Shown: piece by piece, positions 1-7,371 of the stretch
Position numbering within the stretch: position 1 is the stretch's first letter
Layout of the letters: each line of letters starts with the position of its first letter
Source of the DNA: Lachnospiraceae bacterium
GTDB lineage: Bacteria; Bacillota_A; Clostridia; Lachnospirales; Lachnospiraceae
NCBI GenBank assembly: GCA_017634255.1
Contig: JAGBNT010000024.1
Coordinates: 1 to 21,035, forward strand
Direction: 5' to 3'
Length of the DNA stretch: 21,035 nt
The notes under the pieces: model-generated
The model's database searches: none
Told to the model about the DNA's origin: nothing
The model's input: only the letters and a program-made list of their open reading frames with translations
Program-made: the position numbers and the translations under genes

Positions 1-960
1 GGAAAGCTTTCCCATAAGAATATGGACGACCTCGATTCCGCCTTTGGCAGGGATCTCAAGGTGTCCGGCGGAGACGGCAAGGAGGATGCCCAGGACTTCG
101 TGCTGTGGAAGCCGAAGAAGGAGGGAGAGCCCTACTGGGAGTCGCCCTGGTGCGAGGGAAGGCCCGGCTGGCATATAGAGTGCTCGGTCATGGCGAAGAA
201 GTATCTCGGTCCAACTATCGACATCCATGCCGGGGGCGAGGATCTCATCTTCCCCCACCATGAAAACGAGATAGCCCAGTCAGAGGCGGCTAATGGAGTG
301 CCCTTCGCCCACTACTGGATGCATAACGGCTTTTTAAATATAGACAACGTAAAGATGAGCAAGTCCCTCGGGAATTTCTTTACTGTAAGGGACATCTCGG
401 AAAAATACGATCTGGAGGTCTTGAGATTTTTCATGCTCTCGGCGCATTACCGCTCGCCGCTTAATTTCTCCGCGGAGCTTATGGAGTCCGCCGCACAGGG
501 GTTAAAGAGGATAAAGACGGCGGTGGAGAACTTAAGCTTCCTTATCGGAAATGCCGAGGATAAGGACCTGAGCCCGGAAGAGACGCAGGGTCTTAAGACG
601 GCGGAGGACTTCGTAAATAAGTTCAACGAGGTCATGGACGACGATTTGAATACGGCGGATGCTATAAGTACTGTCTTTGAGCTGGTGCGCCACGCCAATA
701 CCACGGCGAATGAGAACAGCTCAAAAAAATATCTGTCCGGGATAAAAGACACAATCGTAAGGCTCATGGATATTTTGGGACTGGAAGCCGAGTCCGGCTC
801 TGAGCTTTTGGACGAGGAGATTGAAAAGCTGATCGAGGAGAGGAACGACGCCAGAAAGAACAAAAACTTCAAAAGAGCCGACGAGATCCGCGACCAGCTA
901 AAGGAAGCCGGGATAATACTGGAAGATACGAGAGCCGGGGTAAAATGGAAGAGAGCGTAA
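1..960 (+). CDS. cysS: Cysteinyl-tRNA synthetase, 3' portion (5' truncated by window edge)
   Basis: Class I aminoacyl-tRNA synthetase that charges tRNA-Cys with cysteine in the cytoplasm. The reading frame is open from base 1 (it begins G-K-L-S-H-K-N-M), so the gene starts upstream of the window and the HIGH motif is not visible; 319 residues are present. Family signatures seen: GWHIECS, supplying a zinc-ligand cysteine; [15 protein letters not shown], with the zinc-site histidine and glutamate; and a perfect KMSKS loop at 352-366. The C-terminal third is the helical anticodon-binding region, ending in the typical RNEARKNKNF-like helix. The last 16 bases overlap mrnC, a common arrangement in Clostridia that implies co-transcription and translational coupling. 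Identity is secure. Confidence 0.97.
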   Translation, partial: GKLSHKNMDDLDSAFGRDLKVSGGDGKEDAQDFVLWKPKKEGEPYWESPWCEGRPGWHIECSVMAKKYLGPTIDIHAGGEDLIFPHHENEIAQSEAANGVPFAHYWMHNGFLNIDNVKMSKSLGNFFTVRDISEKYDLEVLRFFMLSAHYRSPLNFSAELMESAAQGLKRIKTAVENLSFLIGNAEDKDLSPEETQGLKTAEDFVNKFNEVMDDDLNTADAISTVFELVRHANTTANENSSKKYLSGIKDTIVRLMDILGLEAESGSELLDEEIEKLIEERNDARKNKNFKRADEIRDQLKEAGIILEDTRAGVKWKRA

Positions 961-1343
961 TAAGGACCTATTCCCCTATAACCTTTGCCTTTATCGGGGA
1001 CGCGGTGTATTCCCTCTTTATAAGGGATAAGGTGGTTAGAAGAGCCAACTGCCAGGCGAAAAAGCTGCACCAGAGGACGGCGAAATATGTCAGTGCAAGA
1101 GCCCAGTCCGAAGCCGTAGATAGGCTTATTGAGGAAGGCTTCTTAACCGAAGAGGAGGAGGACATCTACCGCAGGGGGAAGAACGCCAATACCGCTACAA
1201 TGGCAAAGAATGCCACGCCCTCCGAGTACCACAAGGCCACGGGCTTTGAAGCCCTTTTGGGGTGGCTCTACCTTATGGAGAGGCAGGAGAGGTTAAGGGA
1301 GATAATGGAAAAAGCATATGAGATATGCGACCCGGGAGTGTAG
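945..1343 (+). CDS. mrnC: Mini-ribonuclease III
   Basis: Mini-III is a dimeric double-strand-specific RNase that lacks the dsRNA-binding domain of RNase III and matures 23S rRNA ends in Bacillus. The product is 132 residues, the usual size for the family. The catalytic signature FIGDAVY (Asp19) and the second acidic motif [10 protein letters not shown] (Glu103) are both present, as is the internal [23 protein letters not shown] stretch (described by parts: GKNAN at 79-83, YHKATG at 96-101). The start lies inside cysS with a G-rich ribosome site just upstream. Its position between cysS and rlmB is the classic Firmicutes order and supports a role in ribosomal RNA maturation. Confidence 0.95.
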   Translation: MEESVIRTYSPITFAFIGDAVYSLFIRDKVVRRANCQAKKLHQRTAKYVSARAQSEAVDRLIEEGFLTEEEEDIYRRGKNANTATMAKNATPSEYHKATGFEALLGWLYLMERQERLREIMEKAYEICDPGV

Positions 1344-1345
1344 CT

Positions 1346-1438
1346 ATGTTCAATCAGCCCGAAGCACCTGCTGCTGAGGGCGTGGTAAAGAGTAAATATA
1401 GCAGAAAGCTCGCCCGTTTTATGAAGGGGTTTTTATGA
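1346..1438 (+). CDS. Possible 30-codon ORF linking mrnC and rlmB
   Basis: An ATG two bases after the mrnC stop, preceded by GGGAG at a good distance, opens a 30-residue frame (MFNQPEAPAAEG..., ending in a basic segment KYSRKLARFMKGFL). Its TGA overlaps the rlmB ATG as ATGA, the layout of translationally coupled genes. The basic, partly amphipathic C-terminus is plausible for a small protein, but length alone makes chance likely. No known family is recognised. It could act only to keep ribosomes moving into rlmB. Confidence 0.3.
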   Translation: MFNQPEAPAAEGVVKSKYSRKLARFMKGFL

Positions 1439-2223
1439 GAGACAATGAATTTACCATAGAGGGAAAAAACGAGATAATCGAGGCCTTTCGCGCGGGAAAG
1501 AGCATCGACCGGCTTTTTTTACTGGACGGAGCCCGGGACGGCGCCATGCAGACGATAAAGAGGGAGGCTAAGAAGCACTCCGTAAGGATAGATTTTGTCG
1601 ACAGGACGAGGCTCGACCAGCTTTCCCCCGGTGGCAAGCATCAGGGAGCCATAGCCTATATGGCGGCATACGAGTATTCCTCGGTGGAGGATATTCTCGC
1701 TTATGCCGATGAGAAGGGCGAAAAGCCCTTTATCTTTCTGCTCGACAATATCGAGGATCCTCACAATCTGGGGGCAATAATAAGGACGGCGAATGTCTGC
1801 GGAGCCCACGGGGTCATCATCCCGAAGAACAGAGCCGTGGGGCTGACTTCCACGGTGGCGAAGGCCTCCGCCGGAGCCATCAACTATACCAGGGTCGCAA
1901 GGGTAACAAATCTGGGTCAGACCATAGATGAGCTTAAAGAGAAGGGTCTGTGGTTCGTCTGCGCGGATATGGACGGCGAGACGATGTACAGCCTCGACCT
2001 CAAGGGAGCCATAGGGCTGGTCATAGGCGCGGAGGGCAGCGGGGTAGGCAGGCTCGTCAGGCAGAAGTGCGACTACGTGGCTGCCATACCCATGAAGGGG
2101 GATATAGATTCCTTAAACGCCTCGGTGGCAGCGGGAGTGCTCGCCTATGAGATTGTAAGGCAGAGAGTCTCTGCACCTCGCTCGCAAAACTTCATGATTG
2201 ACAGGAGGCACTATTCCTGTTAA
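1435..2223 (+). CDS. rlmB: 23S rRNA (guanosine-2'-O)-methyltransferase RlmB/TrmH family
   Basis: SPOUT-class methyltransferase that uses S-adenosylmethionine to methylate a ribose 2'-OH, in this subfamily G2251 of 23S rRNA (E. coli numbering). The 262 residues show an N-terminal substrate-binding domain (FTIEGKNEIIEAF, about 6-80) and the knotted catalytic domain with motif 1 (DNIEDPHNLGAIIRTA; Asn111, Arg117), motif 2 (LVIGAEGSG, 195-203) and motif 3 (DSLNASVAAGVLAYEI, 225-240; Ser226, Asn228). An AAGGGG ribosome site lies 6 bases before the ATG. The tail after YEIVRQR is about 19 residues longer than the family usually has. The specificity (RlmB rather than another TrmH-like enzyme) rests on position and motifs. 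Confidence 0.93.
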   Translation: MRDNEFTIEGKNEIIEAFRAGKSIDRLFLLDGARDGAMQTIKREAKKHSVRIDFVDRTRLDQLSPGGKHQGAIAYMAAYEYSSVEDILAYADEKGEKPFIFLLDNIEDPHNLGAIIRTANVCGAHGVIIPKNRAVGLTSTVAKASAGAINYTRVARVTNLGQTIDELKEKGLWFVCADMDGETMYSLDLKGAIGLVIGAEGSGVGRLVRQKCDYVAAIPMKGDIDSLNASVAAGVLAYEIVRQRVSAPRSQNFMIDRRHYSC

Positions 2224-2264
2224 AATACGTTTTGCTGCTGCAGATGAGCGGCAGCGCTAAATAA

Positions 2265-2337
2265 GCTGATGTAGCACAGTCGGTAGTGCACCGCATTGGT
2301 AGTGCGGGGGTCTCCAGTTCGATTCTGGACATCAGCA
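2265..2337 (+). tRNA. tRNA-Thr (anticodon GGT)
   Basis: A 73-nt cloverleaf folds with perfect stems: acceptor GCTGATG/CATCAGC, D stem GCAC/GTGC with GG in the loop, anticodon stem CCGCA/TGCGG around loop TTGGTAG, and T stem TCCAG/CTGGA around TTCGATT. The anticodon GGT at 2298-2300 reads ACC and ACT threonine codons. The discriminator base is A and CCA is not encoded, so it must be added enzymatically. It lies 41 bases after rlmB and is probably transcribed with it or from a promoter I could not resolve. Confidence 0.96.
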
Positions 2338-2341
2338 TTTT

Positions 2342-2373
2342 AAAAACAGCAGTCCATTAGGCTGCTGTTTTTT
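2342..2373 (+). terminator. Rho-independent terminator after tRNA-Thr
   Basis: Stem ACAGCAG (2346-2352) pairs with CTGCTGT (2362-2368), extended internally by CC/GG around an ATTA loop with a bulged T, and is followed by a T run to 2373 and flanked by A's on the 5' side. It starts four bases after the tRNA and should end the cysS-mrnC-rlmB-tRNA transcript. Confidence 0.85.
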
Positions 2374-2427
2374 GCTTGTCTCCGTTCTTTTCCTCTGATA
2401 AAATTTTTTTTGAAAAAGTTTCCTCTA

Positions 2428-2456
2428 ACCCCCGTTTTTGAATCAGGGCAGACGTA
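2428..2456 (+). promoter_or_regulatory. Candidate sigma-I promoter of the secreted protein-sigI-rsgI operon
   Basis: ACCCCC at 2428-2433 is followed after 19 bases by CGTA at 2453-2456. Bacillus subtilis sigma-I promoters are known for an ACCCCC-type -35 and a CGAA-type -10, with CGWA variants in clostridial sigma-I factors. It is the only ACCCCC I noticed in an intergenic gap, and it lies about 100 bases upstream of the operon that encodes sigI itself, preceded by an A/T tract. The motif match is direct; its use and the exact spacing rule are inferred. Confidence 0.6.
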
Positions 2457-2470
2457 TTACAGAATATCAA

Positions 2471-2493
2471 AGTAACGATTTTGAACAGTTACT
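2471..2493 (+). repeat. Short palindromic element, GAACAGTTAC family
   Basis: AGTAAC (2471-2476) and GTTACT (2488-2493) form an inverted repeat with an 11-base loop; the right half TGAACAGTTAC matches the right arm of the perfect palindrome at 12168-12188. It lies in the 5' leader between the candidate sigma-I promoter and the start of the secreted protein gene. A second perfect 10-bp palindrome, ACGTTAACGT, follows at 2502-2511. Confidence 0.55.
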
Positions 2494-2554
2494 ATCCAAG
2501 AACGTTAACGTCGAGATAAGAGAAATCAAAAACAGAGATATGGAGGAAAACAAG

Positions 2555-3604
2555 ATGATAAACAGAAGATTTACAAAGAAATTGACGACAGTATCCCTCG
2601 CAGGTATTCTTACGGTCAGTATGTCGGTAGCGGCGTTTGCTGGTCCCGGAGGCGGTCCTGGAGGTCCCGGAGGCGGCAACCGTGGCGGCGGAGATGGCGG
2701 AAGCAGCGAAGCCACCGCTATTGATGTAGAAAACCAGACCTTTAATTACAGCGGGAATACCTATTCCCTGGCTACAGGTGAGCTATTATCCAATCTGACA
2801 CAGAATACTGGCAGCAGCAATACCCAGCAGCCGCCCGCACCTCCCGCGATGGGACAGCAGCAGAGGATGGCACCTCCGGCACAGCTGCAGGAGGGAGAGG
2901 AGCCGCCCGAAAAGCCCGAAGGCGACCTGGCACCTGAAAAGCCCGAGGGAGACCTTGCACCCGAGAAGCCCGAAGGGGCAGAGGAGCTCATGGAGCCCCC
3001 TGTTGACGAGGACGGCAATGCGATAGCTCCTCCGGAAAAGCCGGAAGGAGAAGAGGGCGAAGGCTTTAATCCCCGCGGTATGATGCCGGCTATGATCGAC
3101 ACCGATGCTCTTAGCGAGGCAATAGCGGCTATCGAGGATGAGGATACGTCAGCATCCCTTTCAGAGCTCTTAAGTGCTTATACAGCTGCTATGGACGCTG
3201 AAAAGGCTGCTCTCGATGCAGAAGATACGGACGAGGAGACTCTTTCGTCTTTGAGAGAGGCAGCAGCTGAGGCAAGGACCGCGCTTCTTGACGCTTTGAA
3301 GGAAGCGGATATAGATATAGCAGATTACAGTAACGCAGAAAATATGCCGGAAAGACCCGAGGGCGAGGAGGAGCTCATGGAGCCCCCCGTTGACGAGGAT
3401 GGAAATGTTATAGCCCCTCCCGAGAAGCCTGAGGGAGATCTGGCTCCGGCGAAGCCCAAGGGAGACGAGGCTCCGGAGAAGCCTGACTCGGACGAGGACG
3501 AGACTTCCGCGACAGGTGCAGTCGGCATAATCAACAGGGCAAGAACGGCTCTGCAGAATATGGCCAGCAGCATCGGGAGCTGGTTTGGAGGATTATTTAA
3601 ATAA
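2555..3604 (+). CDS. Secreted Pro/Glu/Gly-rich repeat protein, first gene of the sigI operon
   Basis: Not a recognised family. The ATG at 2555 was chosen because GGAGG lies 8 bases before it and the protein then starts with a clear signal peptide (MINRRFTKK, hydrophobic stretch, cut expected after AAFA, residue 29). The mature 320 residues contain a Gly/Pro run (30-48), a Pro/Glu-rich segment with three EKPEG units, a 23-residue unit starting EELMEPPVDEDGN that occurs twice (residues 143-165 and 272-294), an Ala/Glu-rich helical segment between them (about 182-260), and a C-terminal amphipathic stretch ending SWFGGLFK. There is no LPXTG anchor, lipobox or membrane helix. sigI starts 7 bases after its stop. 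A sensor partner, stalk or wall-associated role is inferred only from context. Confidence 0.85.
   Translation: MINRRFTKKLTTVSLAGILTVSMSVAAFAGPGGGPGGPGGGNRGGGDGGSSEATAIDVENQTFNYSGNTYSLATGELLSNLTQNTGSSNTQQPPAPPAMGQQQRMAPPAQLQEGEEPPEKPEGDLAPEKPEGDLAPEKPEGAEELMEPPVDEDGNAIAPPEKPEGEEGEGFNPRGMMPAMIDTDALSEAIAAIEDEDTSASLSELLSAYTAAMDAEKAALDAEDTDEETLSSLREAAAEARTALLDALKEADIDIADYSNAENMPERPEGEEELMEPPVDEDGNVIAPPEKPEGDLAPAKPKGDEAPEKPDSDEDETSATGAVGIINRARTALQNMASSIGSWFGGLFK
2981..3436 (+). repeat. Duplicated 69-bp coding unit in the secreted protein gene
   Basis: Copies at 2981-3049 and 3368-3436 encode 23-residue units that differ at one residue (GNAIAPP versus GNVIAPP) but at several silent sites. They flank the Ala/Glu-rich helical segment, so the protein has the plan repeat-helices-repeat. 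Shorter EKPEG units are tandemly repeated just before the first copy (2908-2980). Confidence 0.85.
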
Positions 3605-3611
3605 AGGATAT

Positions 3612-4355
3612 ATGGAATTAAACGCGGACTCCTTAAGGGCTGTCAAAGCGAAGAACGATCCGGGTGAAAGAAACCGGTTTTTGCAGGACAATGAGCAGCA
3701 CATATTGAGATTGACGGGCAAAATAACCCATTCATCGGTGACAAGGTCCGATGATGAGTGGGCTATTGCCCTGTCCGCGGTAAATGAGGCAATAGACAGG
3801 TACGACAGCGACCGGGGAGATTTCTGGAATCTCGCGGCTGTACTCATAAAGAACCGGATAACGGACGAATACAGGAGAACTTCCAGATATGCCGAGCGTC
3901 CGGTAGATCCCGAGGCCTTTGACGGTAACACAAATGAGGAGTCAGGAGATCTGGCTGCCGAGCTGGAGGTAAGTGATAATTCATACGTAATGCCGGACAG
4001 CACTCTTAAGGACGAGATAGATGCCCTCGAGGAGGAGCTCAAGGCTTATAATATCTCTTTCTTTGAACTTGAAGAGAGTTCGCCCAAGGCAGTCAAGACG
4101 AGAAATGCCTGCGCGGAGGTCATAAAGTCCATCTTCCTGCCGCCGCCCCTGGTTCAGGCGCTAAAGCGGCTGAGGAAGCTTCCCGTAAAGGATATTATAA
4201 AAAGGAGCGGCATTTCGGTAAAACTCATAGATAAGCACAGAAAATACCTTGTGACCAGTACCCTTATCCTGGACGGGGATTATCCGGCACTGTCAGAATA
4301 TTTAGGTTTTATCAAAAATGAATTAAAGACCCGGAATACGGGATTTGGAGGATAA
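3612..4355 (+). CDS. sigI: RNA polymerase sigma-I factor
   Basis: Alternative sigma factor of the SigI group, which directs RNA polymerase to heat/envelope genes in Bacillus and to polysaccharide-degradation genes in cellulolytic clostridia. With the ATG at 3612 it has 247 residues, the normal size. The sigma-2 region is recognisable by SDDEWAIALSAVNEAI (46-61) and the following IKNRITDEYRR segment, and the C-terminal helix-turn-helix of the family by KDIIKRSGISVKLIDKHRKY (193-212). The ribosome site (AAAGGA) is only 3 bases from the ATG; an in-frame TTG at 3585 overlapping the previous gene is the alternative. The stop is directly followed by the rsgI ATG, and the GGAGG serving rsgI lies inside the sigI end, so the pair is coupled. 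Confidence 0.93.
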   Translation: MELNADSLRAVKAKNDPGERNRFLQDNEQHILRLTGKITHSSVTRSDDEWAIALSAVNEAIDRYDSDRGDFWNLAAVLIKNRITDEYRRTSRYAERPVDPEAFDGNTNEESGDLAAELEVSDNSYVMPDSTLKDEIDALEEELKAYNISFFELEESSPKAVKTRNACAEVIKSIFLPPPLVQALKRLRKLPVKDIIKRSGISVKLIDKHRKYLVTSTLILDGDYPALSEYLGFIKNELKTRNTGFGG

Positions 4356-5507
4356 ATGAAGGCGGTTGTATTAAAGACCGACGGGAAAAGGGCTGCCGTA
4401 TTAGACGGCGACGGTTCGGTCAGAATAATTGAAAACAGGAATTACAGCCGCGGTCAGGTTCTTGAGCTTGTAGAGCAGGTGCTCCCCATGGAGGATGGGA
4501 CTCCTGTTTATGAATACGAAGACAGGGCGGTAAAGAAAGGCACAATAGCCTCTATAAGCCGTTTTATATACAGACATGCATCGCAGGCCGCTGCAGTGGC
4601 GGCAGTACTGATAATAGCCGGAGGGATGAGCGTTTATGCGGCTCCGGTAAAGACAGTAATTTCAACGACAACTCCCTCTCTCTCTTATAAATTAAATGTT
4701 TTCGACAGGGTGGTCAGGGTAGAAGCAGCCGGGGATAATGAGGAGGAGCTTCCGGAGGAGCTTTTAACAGGTGTCGCCGGAAAGACCTTCGACCAGGCTG
4801 TGGATATTGCCCTGGACACCCTTGAGAAAGCGCAGCAGGGGAAAGAGGAGGAGAGCCCGGAGGAGCAGACGTTGCCGGAGGAAGGTGAGCCGCTAATTCA
4901 GGAACAGCCGGAAGAGCCACTTAAGGAAAACAGCGGGATGGAGACTGCTATGCCGTTTAAGGCTCCGGAAAGCGATACCACTGACGCAGACAGCGGCGCA
5001 TCCGGTGATGACAGAGAGGACATTGATAAAGAGGATGAAAACGATAAGGGAAATGACGGCGCTTCGTTTGGGATGCCGGACACTCCCGAAAATAAGATAA
5101 ATTCTACCGACATACCGCAAACCGCTGCCGGGCAGCCTGAGTCCGGCAGCGGCACAGATACACCCGGGCAGGCTCCCGATACTTCCCCCTCGGGGGCTGC
5201 TCCGGTGGTAGCCGAACCTTCGGGAGCGATGGATAACACTGACCTGTTTGTTGCGATCCCCGGAATAAATAATGGCAACGCGAACTCTGCTATTCCCGAT
5301 ATCGCGCCCCCCAACGGCTACGGTACAGGGACACAAAGCACCGGTGGCTCAGACAGTGAAAATACTCATGAGGCTGGCGGAGACCACGCTCCTGAGGGAG
5401 GACACTCAGACGGCGGTGACCATGCAGAAGGAGGCGAGCGCGGAGGAGACGCTCCGGAGCGGGGATCCGATGACGGAGGGGGACCCGGCGGCGGAGATAG
5501 AAGATAA
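4356..5507 (+). CDS. rsgI: RsgI-type membrane anti-sigma factor with long acidic Gly-rich extracellular tail
   Basis: Anti-sigma factor that holds SigI at the membrane and releases it on an external signal. Seen in order in 383 residues: cytoplasmic RsgI N-terminal domain (1-60; KAVVLKTDGKRAAVLDGDG is typical), one membrane helix (about 76-95), the conserved juxtamembrane extracellular segment (104-159; SYKLNVFDRVVRVEA) and a long disordered tail rich in Glu, Pro, Ser, Gly and Asp (160-383), ending in a Gly/His/Asp-rich stretch. No carbohydrate-binding module is recognisable, unlike clostridial RsgIs that sense polysaccharides. Where characterised RsgI proteins, as I recall, self-cleave at an Asn-Pro bond, this one has Thr-Thr-Pro (105-107). 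The ATG abuts the sigI stop. Family assignment is strong; the signal is unknown. Confidence 0.92.
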   Translation: MKAVVLKTDGKRAAVLDGDGSVRIIENRNYSRGQVLELVEQVLPMEDGTPVYEYEDRAVKKGTIASISRFIYRHASQAAAVAAVLIIAGGMSVYAAPVKTVISTTTPSLSYKLNVFDRVVRVEAAGDNEEELPEELLTGVAGKTFDQAVDIALDTLEKAQQGKEEESPEEQTLPEEGEPLIQEQPEEPLKENSGMETAMPFKAPESDTTDADSGASGDDREDIDKEDENDKGNDGASFGMPDTPENKINSTDIPQTAAGQPESGSGTDTPGQAPDTSPSGAAPVVAEPSGAMDNTDLFVAIPGINNGNANSAIPDIAPPNGYGTGTQSTGGSDSENTHEAGGDHAPEGGHSDGGDHAEGGERGGDAPERGSDDGGGPGGGDRR

Positions 5508-5509
5508 AC

Positions 5510-5545
5510 GTTACGTTCGAAGCCTGAAAGGCTGCGAACAGTAAC
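5510..5545 (+). other. Nested hairpin directly after rsgI
   Basis: GTTAC (5510-5514) pairs with GTAAC (5541-5545), TTCG (5516-5519) with CGAA (5535-5538), and AGCC (5521-5524) with GGCT (5530-5533) around TGAAA. It begins three bases after the rsgI stop. No T run follows directly; a T6 lies 27 bases on, so it may be a processing or attenuation structure rather than a simple terminator. The right arm CGAACAGTAAC resembles the dispersed palindrome family seen elsewhere. Confidence 0.6.
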
Positions 5546-5570
5546 AGGTAAACGGAAAGTGCAGCCGGAA

Positions 5571-5599
5571 TTGTTTTTTGGTCGAAACTGATATATAAT
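5571..5599 (+). promoter_or_regulatory. Sigma-A promoter for glnS
   Basis: TTGTTT (5571-5576), 17-base spacer, TATAAT (5594-5599). It gives a leader of about 75 nt before the glnS ATG. I saw no T-box consensus in that leader. Confidence 0.65.
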
Positions 5600-5682
5600 T
5601 TAACGAACGAAAGAAAGAAGATAAGAATCTGCTGTGGGAGAGTTGCGCTTCTAGGCAGGTCTTGAATTTGCGGGAGATTGAC

Positions 5683-7347
5683 ATGGCAGAGGGGAAGCAT
5701 TTTATTGAACAGGAAATAGATAAAGACCTTGCGGAGGGAGTTTATGACACGGTTCATACCAGGTTTCCTCCCGAGCCCAACGGTTTTTTACATATAGGAC
5801 ACGCTAAATCCATACTTTTAAATTACGGGATGGCAAAGGAATATGGGGGAAAGTTCAACCTCCGTTTTGATGATACCAATCCTACCAAGGAAAAAACCGA
5901 GTTTGTGGAATCGATAGAGGAGGATGTACGCTGGCTCGGGGCAGACTGGGAGGACAGGCTTTTCTTTGCTTCGGATTACTTTGACAGGATGTACGAGGCT
6001 GCAGTAGCCCTTATTAAAAAGGGCAAGGCATATGTCAGTGACTTAAGCGCCGAGGAGGTAAGGGAGTACAGGGGGAGCTTAAAGGAACCCGGAAGGGAGG
6101 ATCCCTACGCTAAGCGCAGTGTGGAAGAAAACTTAAAGCTCTTTGAAGAGATGAAAGAGGGAAAATACGCCGACGGGGAAAAGGTGCTCCGTGCACGCAT
6201 CGATATGGCGTCTCCCAATATTAATATGCGTGATCCGGTTATCTACAGGGTGGCGCATATAACACATCACAATACGGGAGATAAGTGGTGTATTTATCCG
6301 ATGTATGACTTTGCACATCCGCTGGAGGATGCATTTGAGGGGATTACCCACTCACTGTGTACTCTGGAGTTTGAGGATCACAGACCGCTGTATGACTGGG
6401 TGGTGCGCGAGGTAGGCTTTGAAAAGCCTCCCAGGCAGATAGAGTTTGCAAAGATGTATCTGAACAATGTTGTTACGGGCAAACGGTATATCAAAAAACT
6501 CGTAGAGGACGGGATAGTTGACGGCTGGGACGATCCGAGGCTTGTGACGGTTTCAGGACTTCGCAGGAGAGGCTATACCCCCGAGGCTATCCAGATGTTT
6601 GTGAACCTAAGCGGTATATCTAAGGCAAATTCCACCTCGGAGATGGCAATGCTGGAGTATTGCGTAAGGGAGGATCTAAAGCCAAAGGCAAAGAGGGTCA
6701 TGGCGGTTTTGGATCCCATAAAGCTGGTCATAGACAACTATCCCGAGGGACAGACGGAGGAGCTCATAGCCTCCAACAATCCGGAGAATGAAGAGCTGGG
6801 CGAGCGCAGTGTGACCTTTGGAAGGGAGCTTTACATAGAGCGGGAGGATTTTATGGAGGAGCCTCCGAAGAAATATTTCAGGCTTTTTCCCGGAAATGAA
6901 GTACGGCTCATGAACGCCTATTTTGTAAAATGCGTAGGCTTTGAAAAGGACAGCCAGGGGAGGGTCACAGTCGTTCGTTGTACCTATGACCCCGCTACAA
7001 AGCAGGGACCCGATGCTCCTGATCCCGGAAGAAAGGTCAAGGGCACGATCCACTGGATACATGCTGATACAGCGCTTAAATGTACAGCAAGACTTTATGA
7101 AAATATAGTTGATGAGGAGAAGGGGGTCTATGACGAGGAGGGAAATCTTAACTTAAATCCCAATTCGGTCAGGGTCATGGACAGCTGCTATACAGAGCCC
7201 TTTTTAAAGGAAGCAGAGCCATACACAAGCTTCCAGTTTGTAAGGAACGGTTATTTTACAGTGGACAGCAGGGATTCGAAGCCCGGGGAGCCTGTATTTA
7301 ACAGGATCGTTTCGCTTAAAAGTTCGTTTAAACTGCCGCAGCAATAA
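5683..7347 (+). CDS. glnS: Glutaminyl-tRNA synthetase
   Basis: Class I synthetase that attaches glutamine directly to tRNA-Gln. The 554 residues match the usual bacterial GlnRS length. The GlnRS hallmark [18 protein letters not shown] (26-43, HIGH at 37-40) distinguishes it from GluRS, and [18 protein letters not shown] follows the KMSKS position, where this protein has TGKR (265-268), a divergent form. The C-terminal two beta-barrel anticodon-binding region is present. The ATG at 5683 follows GGGAG by 7 bases; an upstream TTG at 5662 has no such site. Most Firmicutes make Gln-tRNA by amidation with GatCAB, so direct GlnRS points to the subset of Clostridia that acquired it. The next gene follows after 24 bases. 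Confidence 0.96.
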   Translation: MAEGKHFIEQEIDKDLAEGVYDTVHTRFPPEPNGFLHIGHAKSILLNYGMAKEYGGKFNLRFDDTNPTKEKTEFVESIEEDVRWLGADWEDRLFFASDYFDRMYEAAVALIKKGKAYVSDLSAEEVREYRGSLKEPGREDPYAKRSVEENLKLFEEMKEGKYADGEKVLRARIDMASPNINMRDPVIYRVAHITHHNTGDKWCIYPMYDFAHPLEDAFEGITHSLCTLEFEDHRPLYDWVVREVGFEKPPRQIEFAKMYLNNVVTGKRYIKKLVEDGIVDGWDDPRLVTVSGLRRRGYTPEAIQMFVNLSGISKANSTSEMAMLEYCVREDLKPKAKRVMAVLDPIKLVIDNYPEGQTEELIASNNPENEELGERSVTFGRELYIEREDFMEEPPKKYFRLFPGNEVRLMNAYFVKCVGFEKDSQGRVTVVRCTYDPATKQGPDAPDPGRKVKGTIHWIHADTALKCTARLYENIVDEEKGVYDEEGNLNLNPNSVRVMDSCYTEPFLKEAEPYTSFQFVRNGYFTVDSRDSKPGEPVFNRIVSLKSSFKLPQQ

Positions 7348-7371
7348 GAAGAGCCAGGGAGGATCAGGGTA

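Noticed and set aside
447..1070. 207-codon open frame on the minus strand over cysS/mrnC
   Set aside because: It is antisense to two well-identified genes, its composition (Ser/Phe/Leu-rich) is typical of a reverse-frame shadow, and no supported start was seen.
2438..2554. Upstream in-frame extension of the secreted protein from a TTG at 2438
   Set aside because: It would start between the candidate sigma-I -35 and -10, has no ribosome site, and would bury the signal peptide 39 residues inside the protein.
4893..5336. Long minus-strand frames opposite the rsgI tail
   Set aside because: They arise from the low-complexity Glu/Pro/Gly codons of rsgI; two different frames are open at once, as expected of a shadow.
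5600..5682. T-box riboswitch in the glnS leader
   Set aside because: The leader is too short and has no AGGGTGG-type T-box sequence or antiterminator hairpin.
5290..5757. 155-codon minus-strand frame across the rsgI-glnS gap
   Set aside because: It overlaps the rsgI tail, the glnS promoter and the glnS start, and shows no recognisable domain.
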